Positions 11,682-22,699 of a stretch of 64,000 nucleotides of DNA are shown piece by piece (the first letter of the stretch is position 1; each line of letters begins with the position of its first letter). The position numbers and the translations under genes were made by a program. The notes beneath the pieces were generated by a model, which did no database searches, was not told the origin of the DNA, and saw nothing but the letters and a program-made list of their open reading frames with translations. This stretch comes from Multifurca ochricompacta (lineage: Eukaryota; Basidiomycota; Agaricomycetes; Russulales; Russulaceae), in the NCBI GenBank assembly GCA_022496185.1, contig WTXG01000019.1, positions 186,001 to 250,000 on the forward strand. The letters are read 5' to 3'.

Positions 11682-14307
11682 ATGTCTGGCGTACAGTCTT
11701 TTGCCAATACCACCCCTCACGATCACAAGATCAACGTCCCTCTCTTTGTCTTTCATATCGACATTCTGTTGTTAAGCCTTTTCGCTCTCTACGTTGCGTT
11801 CACTCTTCCCCGTGCTCTTGTACGATTGTTTCAACCCTCCGAAATCCTCAATGGTTTCTTCCTCCGTTCCGGTACCTCGCCTGCGCCACCAGAACGAAGC
11901 GGTAGCACACGCATCCTCAAACAGGCGGATAAAATTGGCCGCTCTGGCACGGTTACAAGATCGAACAGTAACACCCGAAGCCAGCCAATTCGCTCCACCA
12001 GTACGCGCACGAACCACAGTACGCGTACACTCGTTGATGTACCGGAGGATGCCAATCTCCCAGACCCCTTTCCCGCCCTTGTTACTCCTCGCGCTCGTGG
12101 CTCACATAAGTCCCGCGCCCCTACTCGTGTGCCTCGCTGGACGACGATCATACATCCCACATTCGCTTACGCACTCAACTTTCGCGTCTCTCCTGGCTTT
12201 ACTTTGGGCAAATTTCTTGTTCTCTTGACTTACGGTGTCATCATGCTCTATGCTTCCTTGTTCAGTTCCAGTCCTTTCACAGATCCCGTTCGCACGGGCT
12301 ACGTTGCAATGTCACAAATACCCATTGTCATGGCCCTTGCTGGGAAGACGAACTGGTTGAGCTGGGTGTGCGGGGTTGGTTACGAGAAGGTACCTCATCG
12401 GTTCCAACCTTTACATGAGCTTCTTTTATCCTCAATCACAACCAATCTAGCTAAATTATATCCACCGCTTTTCCGGACGCGTCGTTGTCATTGCGGCCAA
12501 CATTCACGCCCTCGGTTACTGTGCGTTTCTGTTCTCTCTCCCCCTCCCTGTCTTTTTTTTTTCTTTCTCTGCTTTCTATTGCCAGTGGGCTCATACCCGG
12601 CTATAGTCTATAAATGGTCACTGAATGGAGTCATGCGAACCCAATTGCACGACTCTAAATTCCTTTGGGGACTCGTTGCCCTCTCTGCCGTCGACCTGCT
12701 ATTCGCTTGCACACTCTCCTTTGTGCGGAACAGGATGTACACATTATTCTTTAGAATCCACGTCATTGGCGTCACTGTCTTCTTGCTCGCTGTACGCCCT
12801 TCTGTCTTTTCCCCATATAGTTTCTTCGCACACTGATCGCCTCACAGACATACATGCACTCTCATGCTACCTTACCATATATACTAACCGCAGTGGGCCT
12901 CTACATATTTGATCACCTCGCCCGAATTGCACGGACACGGTACACCACTGCTTGGCTGACTGCCGAACACTCACTGAATGGTGGCACAACCCTCGTGCAT
13001 GTACCTTCCCTTGATGCTGGTTGGCGCGCGGGCCAGCATGTGCGCATTCGCATTGTCAGTGACGCATGGTTCGGTTGGTGGGCCACCTGGCTCGTCGGTC
13101 GCGCACGACCATTCACTATTGTGGCGGGATCCGAATCTGGTGGTATGATGCTCCCAATCAAGGCTCAGGGCGCATGGACACGCGACTTGCTGCGCATGGC
13201 TAGTGATGCTGCCGATGCAAGACCTGCGGAAAAGTCTCCTGATACTGAGCGCGGACGAGGACCCACACGAGAAGTTCGTATCATCGTTGAGGGTCCGTAC
13301 AGTAAGTAGTAGTAGCCGGAATTATTTTTTTTCTTGTCCAACAACGCTGACTGTGATGGGTCCTTGAAGGTGGGCCCGGGTACACCCTTTACACGGCTTA
13401 TTCAGGAGCTGTCCTCGTCGCTGGGGGCAGTGGTATTTCATATGCGATGAGCGTCCTTGGCGACATGCTGCAGAAGCATGCTTGTGGCAAGAGTCATGTG
13501 CGGATCATTGAGGTCATATGGTCTGTCGCGGACCCTGGTAAAGGTCCAGGTCACGATTCGCTTTCAGTTCTCATGAGCATTGCACACTAGATTCTCTCTA
13601 CTCCCTTCTTCCCGAGCTCACGTCGCTCATGCAGCCACGCGCATCTCCACACACGCCCCTTTCCCTCCGCCTCACGGTGCATTGGACTCGAGCCTCTTCT
13701 CATCCCCCGCGCGTACCACGCATGACCTTGCCATCAGGCGTGCACCTTTGCGCGGGACGCCCCGACATTTACGCCACTTTGCAAAGTGTGGTCGCTGGCG
13801 TGCGCACTGCGTATTCGGCGAGCCGAAGCAGCAGCTCAGACACACCGAGCGGTGTTGTCGTCGGTTCGTGCGGACCGTCTTCACTTATTGATGACGCGTC
13901 TCGGGCCGTCGGGCGTGTAAGCTGGGCGGACTGGAAGGATGTCGGTGGCGTTGAGAGCATCGAAGAGTATGTTTTTTTCCCCCTGCCTTACGTCCCGTAT
14001 CATCACTGGTTATAATGCTCAACGGATTCTAATCACACACACAGGGTATTTGGGTGGTGATGAACGAAATCAAGCGTTGCTGGCCAGCCTGATGATGCCA
14101 TTCACCATTCCGGTAACTTTTTGTGGCGTTTGTATATTGTTATGTAATCATAAGTCGTAGATAATACGATACATACATCCTACATTGTGCAACAGCCGTC
14201 CTTTGACAATGTACTAGGTCAATGCCAGTAGGGACACTTGTTGTGATCAGATCAAAAAAAAACCGTCTTTCGGCACTCAAGCTTGCAAGCTTGCTGTCTT
14301 GAAGAGG
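11576..14307 (+). repeat. Duplicated block, copy 1 (ferric reductase locus)
   Basis: This 2.73 kb block is repeated in direct orientation at about 17371-20097, offset by 5,796 bases near the start. Similarity begins around AGTCGTCCAGG (11581) and ends around CTGTCTTGAAGAG (about 14306), just beyond a short palindrome (CAAGCTTGCAAGCTTG). Flanking DNA on both sides is unrelated. Differences are scattered substitutions and a few short indels, and introns are as conserved as exons, so the duplication is recent. Confidence 0.93.
11682..14060 (+). CDS. Ferric-chelate reductase (FRE family), copy 1
   Basis: A plasma-membrane NADPH-dependent metalloreductase that supplies ferrous iron to high-affinity uptake. 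An N-terminal membrane helix precedes a basic Ser/Arg/Thr-rich linker (about 11870-12140). The ferric-reductase membrane domain follows. Its haem histidines appear in IHRFSG and NIHALGY, and again in RIHVIG and MHSHATLPY. The FAD site reads RARPFTIVAG, with Arg where most relatives have His. The NADPH loop is VLVAGGSGISYAM and the C-terminal motif is GSCGPSSLIDD. The last intron (13967-14044) splices to a final exon encoding VFGW then TGA at 14060, the usual short C-terminus. Other introns lie near 12389-12449, 12520-12609, 12792-12848, 13302-13369 and 13543-13590. The acceptor near 12600 is uncertain. The gene looks intact. Confidence 0.9.
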
Positions 14308-14920
14308 GTAATTTTTTTTTTTGAATCAATTTAAATATGCACTTCAGGATGGTGCCAAATTGTGTGGCTACTACAGGGTACATAGTAGCTACTGTTTTGT
14401 AGGGCCTAGCATGAGTGCACTCACAAGTTACCTGGATCTGAACTCACAAGTCTTTAGATTAGATAATTCCATGCAAGTATGTTCCCACAGATCACCTGGA
14501 GTTGCAAGTCTTTTACTTGCACAGATCTGAGTACCTGCAGGTTTACTTGTACTCTTACTCCTGTTTTTCCATCTGGGCCTCCACTTTCTCTCAATTAGCA
14601 GACAATGACTTTCTGGCCCTTCTTCAGAGGCAGTTCAACCCAGATCTCTCTCCTAGTAATGCCTATAGAATGTCCATGACAATGGTGATCCTTCAAAGAC
14701 AGTTTATTGGCTCTGGTCCCTCCCCTGCTATTGAGCAATTAGTGTTGTGACAGCCCAGCTTGGCCTGAAAGCCACAACTTAGGCTCAGCTTTTGGTGGCT
14801 CAGGCTTTTCAATACTCAAGCCTGGGCTGTAGCAATGGCTTCTGGCCAGTAGGGCTGCACACTGTCCATTTGATGGTAATAAGATGGTAAGATGGGTATG
14901 GCTGACTAGTGAATAGCAGG

Positions 14921-15006
14921 GGTAACCCCCGGGTATCTTCATTGGTACCTGTACCTGTACCCATAGCGACGGGTACGGGTCACCCGCGGGTCACCTGGGG
15001 GTTACC
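14921..15006. repeat. Imperfect inverted repeat / stem-loop
   Basis: The arms GGTAACCCCCGGGT (14921-14934) and ACCTGGGGGTTACC (14993-15006) pair over 14 bases with one G-T mismatch. The 58-base interior has further self-complementary GGTACCTGTACC and GGGTACGGGT segments. A transcript could fold into a long hairpin. Its function is unknown, and it may be a relic of a short non-autonomous element. Confidence 0.5.
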
Positions 15007-15360
15007 AGTGTCAATGTGTGCACATTCTTTGCCTGCATCGTGCATTCCGGATAACCGGCCCGGGACATCCCGGTCAAGGAGATACACAATGCGTTCATTT
15101 GTGGCTACTCAGGATCTCTCAATAATTGCTGATTTATGTTCAGAAGATTAAGTTGATTCTTTATTTACATTATTATTTTATTTCATTTTGTGGAACTGGC
15201 ATGGCACAGGCTTGTACTTTAGATACTACTTTACTACTATTGTCCTGGATGCGCATTTTTGCCATCCCGGACCGATTGAAAACCATCCTGAGGGCATCAC
15301 GCGATTGCGTGTCTTGCAAAGTCGACCTTCTTAGACTTAGATAAGATAAGGAGGAATTCG

Positions 15361-15535
15361 GACCGATCTGACCTGGTCCACACGATGCGAAGTAGTCGCT
15401 GCCCTATGCAGCAATGGACATTATAGATACACGCGGCCATTGTTTGAGTAATACAGATTGACGATTTGATTATAGAGTGATCTAAAGTAGTCTAGTATGT
15501 ATTTTAGATAATGCCAGACCGGCAGAAACGATCGC
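15361..15535. repeat. Degenerate direct repeat, unit A
   Basis: A 175-base unit similar to 16297-16462. Shared words include GTAGTCGCTGCCCTATGCAG, CTAAAGTAGTCTAG, GTATTTTAGATA and TGCCAGACCGGCAGAA. Small indels separate the copies. The units lie about 930 bases apart in direct orientation, as expected for old repeat copies or long-terminal-repeat remnants. Confidence 0.75.
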
Positions 15536-15684
15536 GCGTTAGTAAACAAGATGTGTCAGGGTACTTAGAAGAGTAAGCCACTGATAACTACTTAGATTTA
15601 CATCGCACGCTCGATCGGCTTTGGTATTTCGTAGGATAGTACTAGAATGTATTTAAAGACACCCTGTAGCACGCTGCAGACCCC

Positions 15685-15767
15685 ATCTTGTCCTCTTGTG
15701 GCTGTAGGTGCGGTTTATCTTTGTATTTACTCAGGCCCAGCTAATCTTGTCCTCTTGGGGCTGTAGG
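15685..15767. repeat. 24-base direct repeat pair
   Basis: The word ATCTTGTCCTCTTGTGGCTG with its AGG extension begins at 15685 and recurs at 15744 with one mismatch. It adds to the repetitive character of the spacer. Confidence 0.7.
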
Positions 15768-16262
15768 CTCTTAGCAAAGTTCAATATAGGTCTATTCTTG
15801 CTGCATAAGCAAGGCAGAGTCCTCTGACTGCTTCAAGCCTTACGCGTGCATTAATCTCCGCGTTCTGGGCAGCTTTCCGACTAGGATATTTTCACCTCTA
15901 AGTTTTACCACGATCTCTACATCTTATCTAATCTACATAGCAAGCGCGGGATAGAAGCACCCGTTACAACTATCTTATCTCACCTTGTTAGCTGCAAGGC
16001 TTAGATGCTTTAAAATAGAGCGATAGCAACTACTTTATTACATTAGTTATACAGTGGCTTTTATATACATTCTATGTACTATATCAGCTACTAGATTAAA
16101 CGAACGCGTTATCTCGTTATCTCGTTTAATGATGTGATTTAATCATATGTCAGATCTTAGATGTATATCCTAAGTATCTAATTAATTTGTGAACGCATTT
16201 CTGTTGTTTTATCTATGCGTGATCACAATCATGTCGGACCAATGGAAAATCGCAGTCGTGAT

Positions 16263-16873
16263 TGTTAAGTCAACCTTTCTTAATAGGAAGGAGATCAGAC
16301 CAATATGCTGGTCCATGCGATGCAATGTAGTCGCTGCCCTATGCAGCCTGTAGATACACGCTGGCCTTGTTTCAGTAAACTGATTTGATAATTAGATTAT
16401 AGAATAGCCTAAAGTAGTCTAGAGTGTATTTTAGATAGTGCCAGACCGGCAGAATTGATCGCCATCAGACACACTTTAGATTATCTTATCATGATCAATA
16501 GATCAAGTCCAACCCACGTGTCTGGCTGTCTGGTCTTGAACTATCCGGTCACTACCGGCCCGTCTCAACACGCTTAGCCATATATAACCATTAACGTACA
16601 GAAGCCCTTTTCTTTTCTTTTCCTTTAAGTCCTTTTCCTCCCTTTCGCGACTCTTCGAGGTTCATCGATGACCACGTTTCCTCTGGATTGTATAAATACC
16701 ATAAGATCTCAGCTCAAAGACTCCAGTCTTGTGTAACTACATTGGCTTTGTTGACTCACGAATTCCAGGAATCTCTCTTTGCTTGCCTTGCGTGTCAAGC
16801 ATTCGTCTCATCGCCAAAACTAGTCATTATAACTTGACTTCGAATTCACGCAGACAGTTAGCCAACCGTAACA
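16263..16873. mobile_element. Possible solo LTR
   Basis: A 611-base unit with short inverted termini, TGTTA at the left and TAACA at the right, as in retrotransposon LTRs. Inside are a TATA-like TATAAATACC (about 16690) and a CT-rich tract. Direct-repeat unit B lies within it. No flanking target-site duplication is evident (GTGAT on the left, AGGAG on the right), so this call is tentative. Confidence 0.35.
16297..16462. repeat. Degenerate direct repeat, unit B
   Basis: Partner of the unit at 15361-15535. It is more compact, lacking about 10 bases that are present in unit A, and lies inside the possible LTR. Confidence 0.75.
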
Positions 16874-17370
16874 AGGAGGCCCCGGGGAGGGGGAGGCCAG
16901 GGACCGGCTCAGTGAGGTAGGAGTGCTGAGAGCTCTTCCAGTCAAAGAGTGGTTCCGGGTCGGCCATCTCAACCTCGGGCTTATGGATGGACACATCCAC
17001 TCCGAAGTTAGCCGGATCAGCAGTGGTGCGGTCGACCTCAAGGAGGCCTTTGTGGAGACGGAGTGGGGGGGAGGGGGAGTTCATGTCCCTGTCCGGTCGA
17101 GAGGAGGGGACGAAATCAGGGGCGCGAGTGGATGCGCGAGTGGGCGACCAATTGAGCCCTCGAGCGGGAAGGGGTGAGTGTTAGGTCACGAAGGGCCCGG
17201 GAGGAGCGGCGTCGCGCGTTATCTGGGGGAAGGCGGAGTCGATGAGGGTTTGACGGGCCTCGGCTTCGATCATGGCCTCCACACGCGGCTGGGCAGCTGC
17301 GGAGAGTGCGTCATGGTGAGCCGTATGGGACTCGGCGTTGGTGAGGGTAATGAGGCCCGCAGCACATCGT
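16827..17370 (-). pseudogene. Broken coding fragment, possibly retroelement-derived
   Basis: Read on the minus strand, the frame is open from the left edge of duplicated block 2 (17370) to 16827 except for one in-frame TAA at 17181-17183. The composition is plausible for protein (for example IEAEARQTLIDSAFPQ before the stop, PEPLFDWKSSQHSYLTEP after it) and the DNA is much richer in GC than its AT-rich neighbour. I recognise no domain. A gag-like region of an LTR element is possible given the adjacent LTR-like unit. The fragment ends exactly where the reductase duplication begins, so it appears truncated by that event. Confidence 0.35.
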
Positions 17371-20097
17371 TCGTCTAGTCGTCCAGGGCTCTATCTATAA
17401 CGACTGGATCCTCTTTAAAAGCCTCATCTTGTCTCTGTCTCCCGCTAGATCACCCACTCCTTCTCTTCCTCCCCACTATGTCTGGCGAACAGTCTTTTTT
17501 CACTACCACCCCTCACGATCACAAGATCAACGTCCCTCTCTTTGTCTTTCATATCGACATTCTGTTGTTAAGCCTTTTCGCTCTCTACGTTGCGTTCACT
17601 CTTCCCCGTGCTCTTGTACGATTATTTCAACCCTCCGAAATCCTCAATGGTTTCTTCCTCCGTTCCGGTACCTCGCCTGCGCCACCAGAACGAAGCGGTA
17701 GCACACGCATCCTCAAACAGGCGGATAAAATTGGCCGCTCTGGCACGGTTACAAGATCGAACAGTAACACCCGAAGCCAGCCAATTCGCTCCACCAGTAC
17801 GCGCACGAACCACAGTACGCGTACACTCGTTGATGTACCGGAGGATGCCAATCTCCCAGACCCCTTTCCTGCCATTGTTACTCCGTGCGCTCGTGGCTCA
17901 CATAAGTCCCGCGCCCCTACTCGTGTGCCTCGCTGGACGACGATCATACATCCCACATTCGCTTACGCACTCAACTTTCGCGTCTTTCCTGGCTTTACTT
18001 TGGGCAAATTCCTTGTTCTCTTGACTTACGGTGTCATCATGCTCTATGCTTCCTTGTTCAGTTCCAGTCCTTTCACAGATCCCGTTCGCACGGGCTACGT
18101 TGCAATGTCACAAATACCCATTGTCATGGCCCTTGCTGGGAAGACGAACTGGTTGAGCTGGGTGTGCGGGGTTGGTTACGAGAAGGTACCTCATCGGTTC
18201 CAACCTTTACATGAGCTTCTTTTATCCTCAATCACAACCAATCTAGCTAAATTATATCCACCGCTTTTCCGGACGCGTCGTTGTCATTGCGGCCAACATT
18301 CACGCCCTCGGTTACCGTGCGTCTCTGTTCTCTCTCCCCCCCTTGTCTTTTTTTTTCTTTCTTTGCTTTCTATTGCCAGTGGGCTCATACCCGGTTATAG
18401 TCTATAAATGGTCACTGCATGGAGTCATGCGAACCCAATTGGATGACCCTAAATACCGCTGGGGACTCGTTGCCCTCTCTGCCGTCGACCTGCTATTCGC
18501 TTGCACACTCTCGTTTGTGCAGAACAGGATGTACGCCTTGTTCTTTAGAATCCACGTCATTGGCGTCATTGTCTTCTTGCTCGCTGTACGCCCTTCTGCC
18601 TTTTCCCCATATAGTTTCTTCGCACACTGATCGCCTCACAGACATACATGCACTTTCATACTACCTTACCATATATACTAACCGCAGTGGGCCTCTACGT
18701 ATTCGATCACCTCGCCCGAATTGCACGGACACGGTACACCACTGCTTGGCTGACTGCCGAACACTCACTGAATGGTGGCACAACCCTCGTGCATGTACCT
18801 TCCCTTGATGCTGGCTGGCGCGCGGGCCAGCATGTGCGCATTCGCATTGTCAGTGACGCATGGTTCGGTTGGTGGGCCACCTGGCTCGTCGGTCGCGCAC
18901 GACCATTCACTATTGCGGCGGCATCCGAATCTGGTGGTATGATGCTCCCAATCAAGGCTCAGGGCGCATGGACACGCGACTTGCTGCGCATGGCTAGTGA
19001 CGCTGCCGATGCAAGACCTGCGGAAAAGTCTCCTGATACTGAGCGCGGACGAGGACCCACACGAGAAGTTCGTATCATCGTTGAGGGTCCGTACAGTGAG
19101 TAGTAGTAGCCGGAATTGTTTTTTTTTTCTTGTCCAACAACGCTGACTGTGATGGGCCTTTGAAGGTGGGCCCGGGTACACCCTTTACACGGCTTATTCA
19201 GGAGCTGTCCTCGTCGCTGGGGGCAGTGGTATTTCATATGCGATGAGCGTCCTTGGCGACATGCTGCAGAAGCATGCTTGTGGCAAGAGTCGTGTGCGGA
19301 TCATTGAGGTCATATGGTCTGTCGCGGACCCTGGTAAAGATCCAAGTCACGATTCGCTTTCAGTGCTCACGAGCATTGCACACTAGATTCTCTCTACTCC
19401 CTTCTTCCCGAGCTCACGTCGCTCATGCAGCCACGCGCATCTCCACACACGCCCCTTTCCCTCCGCCTCACGGTGCATTGGACTCGAGCCTCTTCTCATC
19501 CCCCGCGCGTACCACGCATGACCTTGCCATCAGGCGTGCACCTTTGCGCGGGACGCCCCGACATTTACGCCACTTTGCAAAGTGTGGTCGCTGGCGTGCG
19601 CACTGCGTATTCGGCAAGCCGAAGCAGCAGCTCAGACACACCGAGCGGTATTGTCGTCGGTTCGTGCGGACCGACTTCACTTATTGATGACGCGTCTCGG
19701 GCCGTCGGGCGTGTAAGCTGGGCGGACTGGAAGGATGTCGGTGGCGTTGAGAGCATCGAAGAGTATGTTTTTTTCCCCCTGCCTTACGTCCCGTATCATC
19801 ACTGGTTATAATGCTCAACGGATTCTAATCACACACACACAGGGCATTTGGGTGGTGATGAAGCGTTGTTGGCCATACCGTCCACCATCCACATGACGTT
19901 TTGTGGCGTTTGTATATTATTACGTAATCATAATTCGTAGATACGATACATACACATACATCCTACATTGTGCTTACCGTGCATTAGCCGTCCTTTGACA
20001 ATGTGCTAGGTCAATGCCAGTAGGGACACTTAATATGATCAGATCAAAAAAAACCATGTTTCGGCGCTCAAGCTTGCAAGCTTGCTGTCTTGAAGAG
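17371..20097 (+). repeat. Duplicated block, copy 2 (ferric reductase locus)
   Basis: Second copy of the block at 11576-14307, in the same orientation. After the stop codon it has lost about 9 and 11 bases relative to copy 1 (near 19865-19880) and carries other small differences. The left junction abuts the broken coding fragment and the right junction lies at about 20097. Confidence 0.93.
17478..19858 (+). CDS. Ferric-chelate reductase (FRE family), copy 2
   Basis: Close paralogue of the gene at 11682-14060, with the same exon pattern and all splice sites conserved. Differences visible in the protein include GEQSFFTTT for GVQSFANTT near the N-terminus, DDPKYRWG for HDSKFLWG, MHFHTTLPY for MHSHATLPY in the haem region, and AFGW for VFGW at the C-terminus. 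The FAD motif again reads RARPFTI. The short intron ending CACACTAG (about 19383-19386) removes an apparent stop, as in copy 1. The last intron ends at 19842 and the stop is at 19856-19858. Both copies should encode full-length enzymes. They may differ in regulation because only about 105 bases upstream are shared. Confidence 0.9.
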
Positions 20098-20194
20098 AGG
20101 GGAACGTCCACGGTCGTAGTGGCCGAGCCCCCGAGGTATCATAACTAACTGACAAAAAAAAAAACTACTAACACAACCACTCTTCCATTCCTTG
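19859..20194. other. Intergenic, convergent 3' ends
   Basis: This gap lies between the end of reductase copy 2 and the end of the eIF3l gene. Up to about 20097 it is duplicated DNA, including the CAAGCTTGCAAGCTTG palindrome near 20068. After that it is unique. Nothing coding is seen. Confidence 0.6.
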
Positions 20195-22527
20195 CTATAC
20201 TTTGGCCCCCCAGGCCACTTTCTTTTGTTGGGTTGACAAGGGCTTACTCTCTACCTCTGTCGTCGCAATTTTGGGTGCAAGAGGAAGAGGACTATTCTTT
20301 ACACCGTCAAGTACACGTTGCGCGTGCTCGGTGTTACGGATGAACCAACCGGCGAAGCGACGGCCGACTGTCACCTCGGAAATGTGGACCATGTTCTACG
20401 AATGAAGAAAAATAATAATAATCAAGTCAAGTGTTGGGCAAAGGGTGGTGCGGCGACTCACCTCGTTGATGATAAAATCCATGTCACTTGTTGAGATCAT
20501 CTGCCCGTCGAGCAGGTTCCTCTCGTTACCAACACGGCTGACTGACCTACTTGCTGCCTTGACCGCCATCATCTGTTGTACCATCTCCTCTTCGTCCGCG
20601 TCGAGGAAGCTTGCGAGCTTCGCGGCATCGAGCGACGTGTACAGCTTTATGAAGCTGCGGAGTGTTGGCACGGCCGCCTGCGCACGCACATCGGCCAGGA
20701 AGAGCGCGAGGTGGCGCTGGGCGGGCTCAGGCGGAGGATCCTCCGCGTAGGCTGCCAGTTGCTCTGCGTCCTCATACGGTGGTGGGTTGGCAGAGATGAA
20801 TTTCGGGCACGCGTAAAGGAAGAGCTCTTCAAAGGCAGGTAATCCTTCGTCGCTAAAAGTCCAAAGGTCACCTCAAGGATGAGTAGAAAGCGCCAGCGCG
20901 CACCCCCGGGACAACTTGGCAAACTGGTCGCCGTATCGGTCCTTGACAATGTTGAGGATGTTGTCGTCTAACCGGCTAGGCGAAAGAGCGTTGCAAATAG
21001 CGAATAGTGCGTACATGCGATCGGCTGTCTTGTTAATCTAAACACGTAGACTTTAGCCACCGCTTCGGCGTTGACTGAATCAACGCACCTGGTCGTACTG
21101 ATAACTTCGGGTGTGATATTGTCGCATTCGAAGGATGAAATTGAGAATTTGCACAAAAATGCGAATCGCGTCTGGGTAGCGGCGTAGCATGATATAACAG
21201 AATCCCACATAGTAATACGTTGCCACATGACAGGCGGTGACACGAGTGAAGGGATTCTTAAGATGGACAAGAACCCGAATTAGAACTCGTAACCTCAAGA
21301 AGAAAACACCCACTTTTTGGTTCAGCTCGACATTCTCGACAACTTTGAGGGCAAGGGTAAAGTCCCCGAGCAAGACATGCACGCGCAAGAGCCCAATGAG
21401 GCTGAAGTAGCCTAACATGTGATAGAGAGGTAACGAGCCATAATCGCCCACAATTTCACTAAGGAGAGCGATCAATAGCAATCACCTAAACGCTGTTGTA
21501 TGACCCGACTTACGCGATCTCAGCTTCTGACTTGCCTTGCTGCTGCGCGATAATGAACTCGTTGATCTTGGACTTTTGGATGAGGGAATACAGCACGTTG
21601 AGGACACTGTATGCGCTCCAAACCTGCGCTCGGTCAGGCAGCCAAGTTTGTATGCGAGGGACTTAGGCTACTTACCTGGCCTAAGTCGGCCAACATGACC
21701 AATTCCTCCTCAGTCTTGGTTTTGACTTTTGCACGCCAGACGTAGAATGACTGGAACTGATAGATAAATTCGTCGACAATGTCCCACAACCACTGCTCTG
21801 GAAGCTGAAGAGGCACGGGACCGTCCTCCGAGTCTGCGACGCAATTAAACGGACAAGTTGAGATTGTGCAAGGAAAGACGCACTTAAGAGATAGTTGAAG
21901 AGCTCGCAGCTATTTTCGTAAGAGTGGAAGCGGTCGTCGATATCAGGTTGGAGACGAGAATATACATGTCTGTAATATAACTCGCGATAAAGGATGAGAA
22001 ACAGTTGATCTGTGTAGATTTTTAAATGTTATGAGATGTGAGGGGAAACGAGATGAAGAACAATGCACCGTCATTGACGAGGGGTGCGATGACCTCGGCC
22101 TCGGGCCACTCAGTTTTTGAGTAGTGCTTTTCAGTGAGTCGGTTCCAACCGCTCTCATATGCCACCGTTATCTCTGCGAGGTTGTTTTCCAAAACGGCTT
22201 GATGAAAGTGAACGATAAACTGGGAAGAGATAAGCGGTGATACAATGCACTTTGTGAAGGCAAAGCATACCCGCTTGACTGCATCGGGGATCTGTGCAAA
22301 CGCGGCCTGCTGTGCCATCTGATGTTGTACGGCGATGAGGGTAGCTTCATCTATCCTCGGTTGAGCTGCGAGGAAATGTTAATATTTGAAAATACGACCT
22401 TGTAAATATATGCACCGTCGTCGTATAGACCATTTTGGCCATAATTTCCTATGGCGAGATTGACATCTACCTGGAGATCTTCGTCTATTTCTTCAGTCGC
22501 CCAAAGACTCACTCGAGGTTGTGACAT
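20195..22527 (-). CDS. EIF3L: Eukaryotic translation initiation factor 3 subunit L
   Basis: A core PCI-domain subunit of eIF3, acting at the 40S ribosome. The start is the ATG heading [12 protein letters not shown]. Introns then join YDD to [10 protein letters not shown] and on to [44 protein letters not shown], the [16 protein letters not shown] block and the helical repeats around [20 protein letters not shown]. The PCI part ends with [13 protein letters not shown] and [20 protein letters not shown], and the C-terminus reads KKVAWGAKV. Length and order match the family. An upstream in-frame ATG at 22629 would add a Leu-rich stretch not expected in eIF3l, so 22527 is preferred. The start lies 172 bases from the divergent ssSPT-like gene. 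Confidence 0.93.
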
Positions 22528-22699
22528 TCTTTTTCTGTTTCTGAAGATTTTGATTTTCAGCGGGGGCAGCAGCAGCAGCAGCAGTCCGAGTTCAAGTCTG
22601 ATTTTTTTTTTTCTTTGCTGAACTGACAAGACCGGACCGGGGGTAACTCAGCTTCGCTTCAGCCTCATTGTTCAACTGTTCAACTCAAACAGCTACCGT

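Larger units (their letters stand above)
14308..17370. repeat. Repeat-rich spacer between the duplicated reductases
   Basis: About 3.06 kb with no intact gene. Most of it (14.3-16.85 kb) is AT-rich, with many TAGATTA/AGTCTAG-like words. The last 500 bases are abruptly GC-rich. It contains the stem-loop, direct repeats, LTR-like unit and broken coding fragment listed separately. The pattern fits decayed transposable-element DNA, but no transposase or reverse transcriptase motif is visible, so the element family cannot be named. Confidence 0.6.

Noticed and set aside
11831..12160. Open minus-strand frames opposite the ferric reductase genes (also 17627-17956)
   Set aside because: They mirror the codon bias of the sense gene and recur only because the block is duplicated. 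No start context or protein-like composition.
15361..16462. CRISPR-like array
   Set aside because: Only two long degenerate copies, no regular spacers, and the organism is a eukaryote.
16923..17177. Plus-strand frame in the GC-rich end of the spacer
   Set aside because: Gly/Arg-rich translation without protein character. The minus strand is the better coding candidate.
18980..19420. Apparent stop codons in ferric reductase copy 2 (and at the same places in copy 1)
   Set aside because: The TAG and similar stops fall inside short introns with GT-AG ends. Both copies splice to intact frames.
22528..22629. N-terminal extension of eIF3l from an upstream ATG
   Set aside because: It adds a Leu/Lys-rich stretch absent from the family. 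The downstream ATG fits better.
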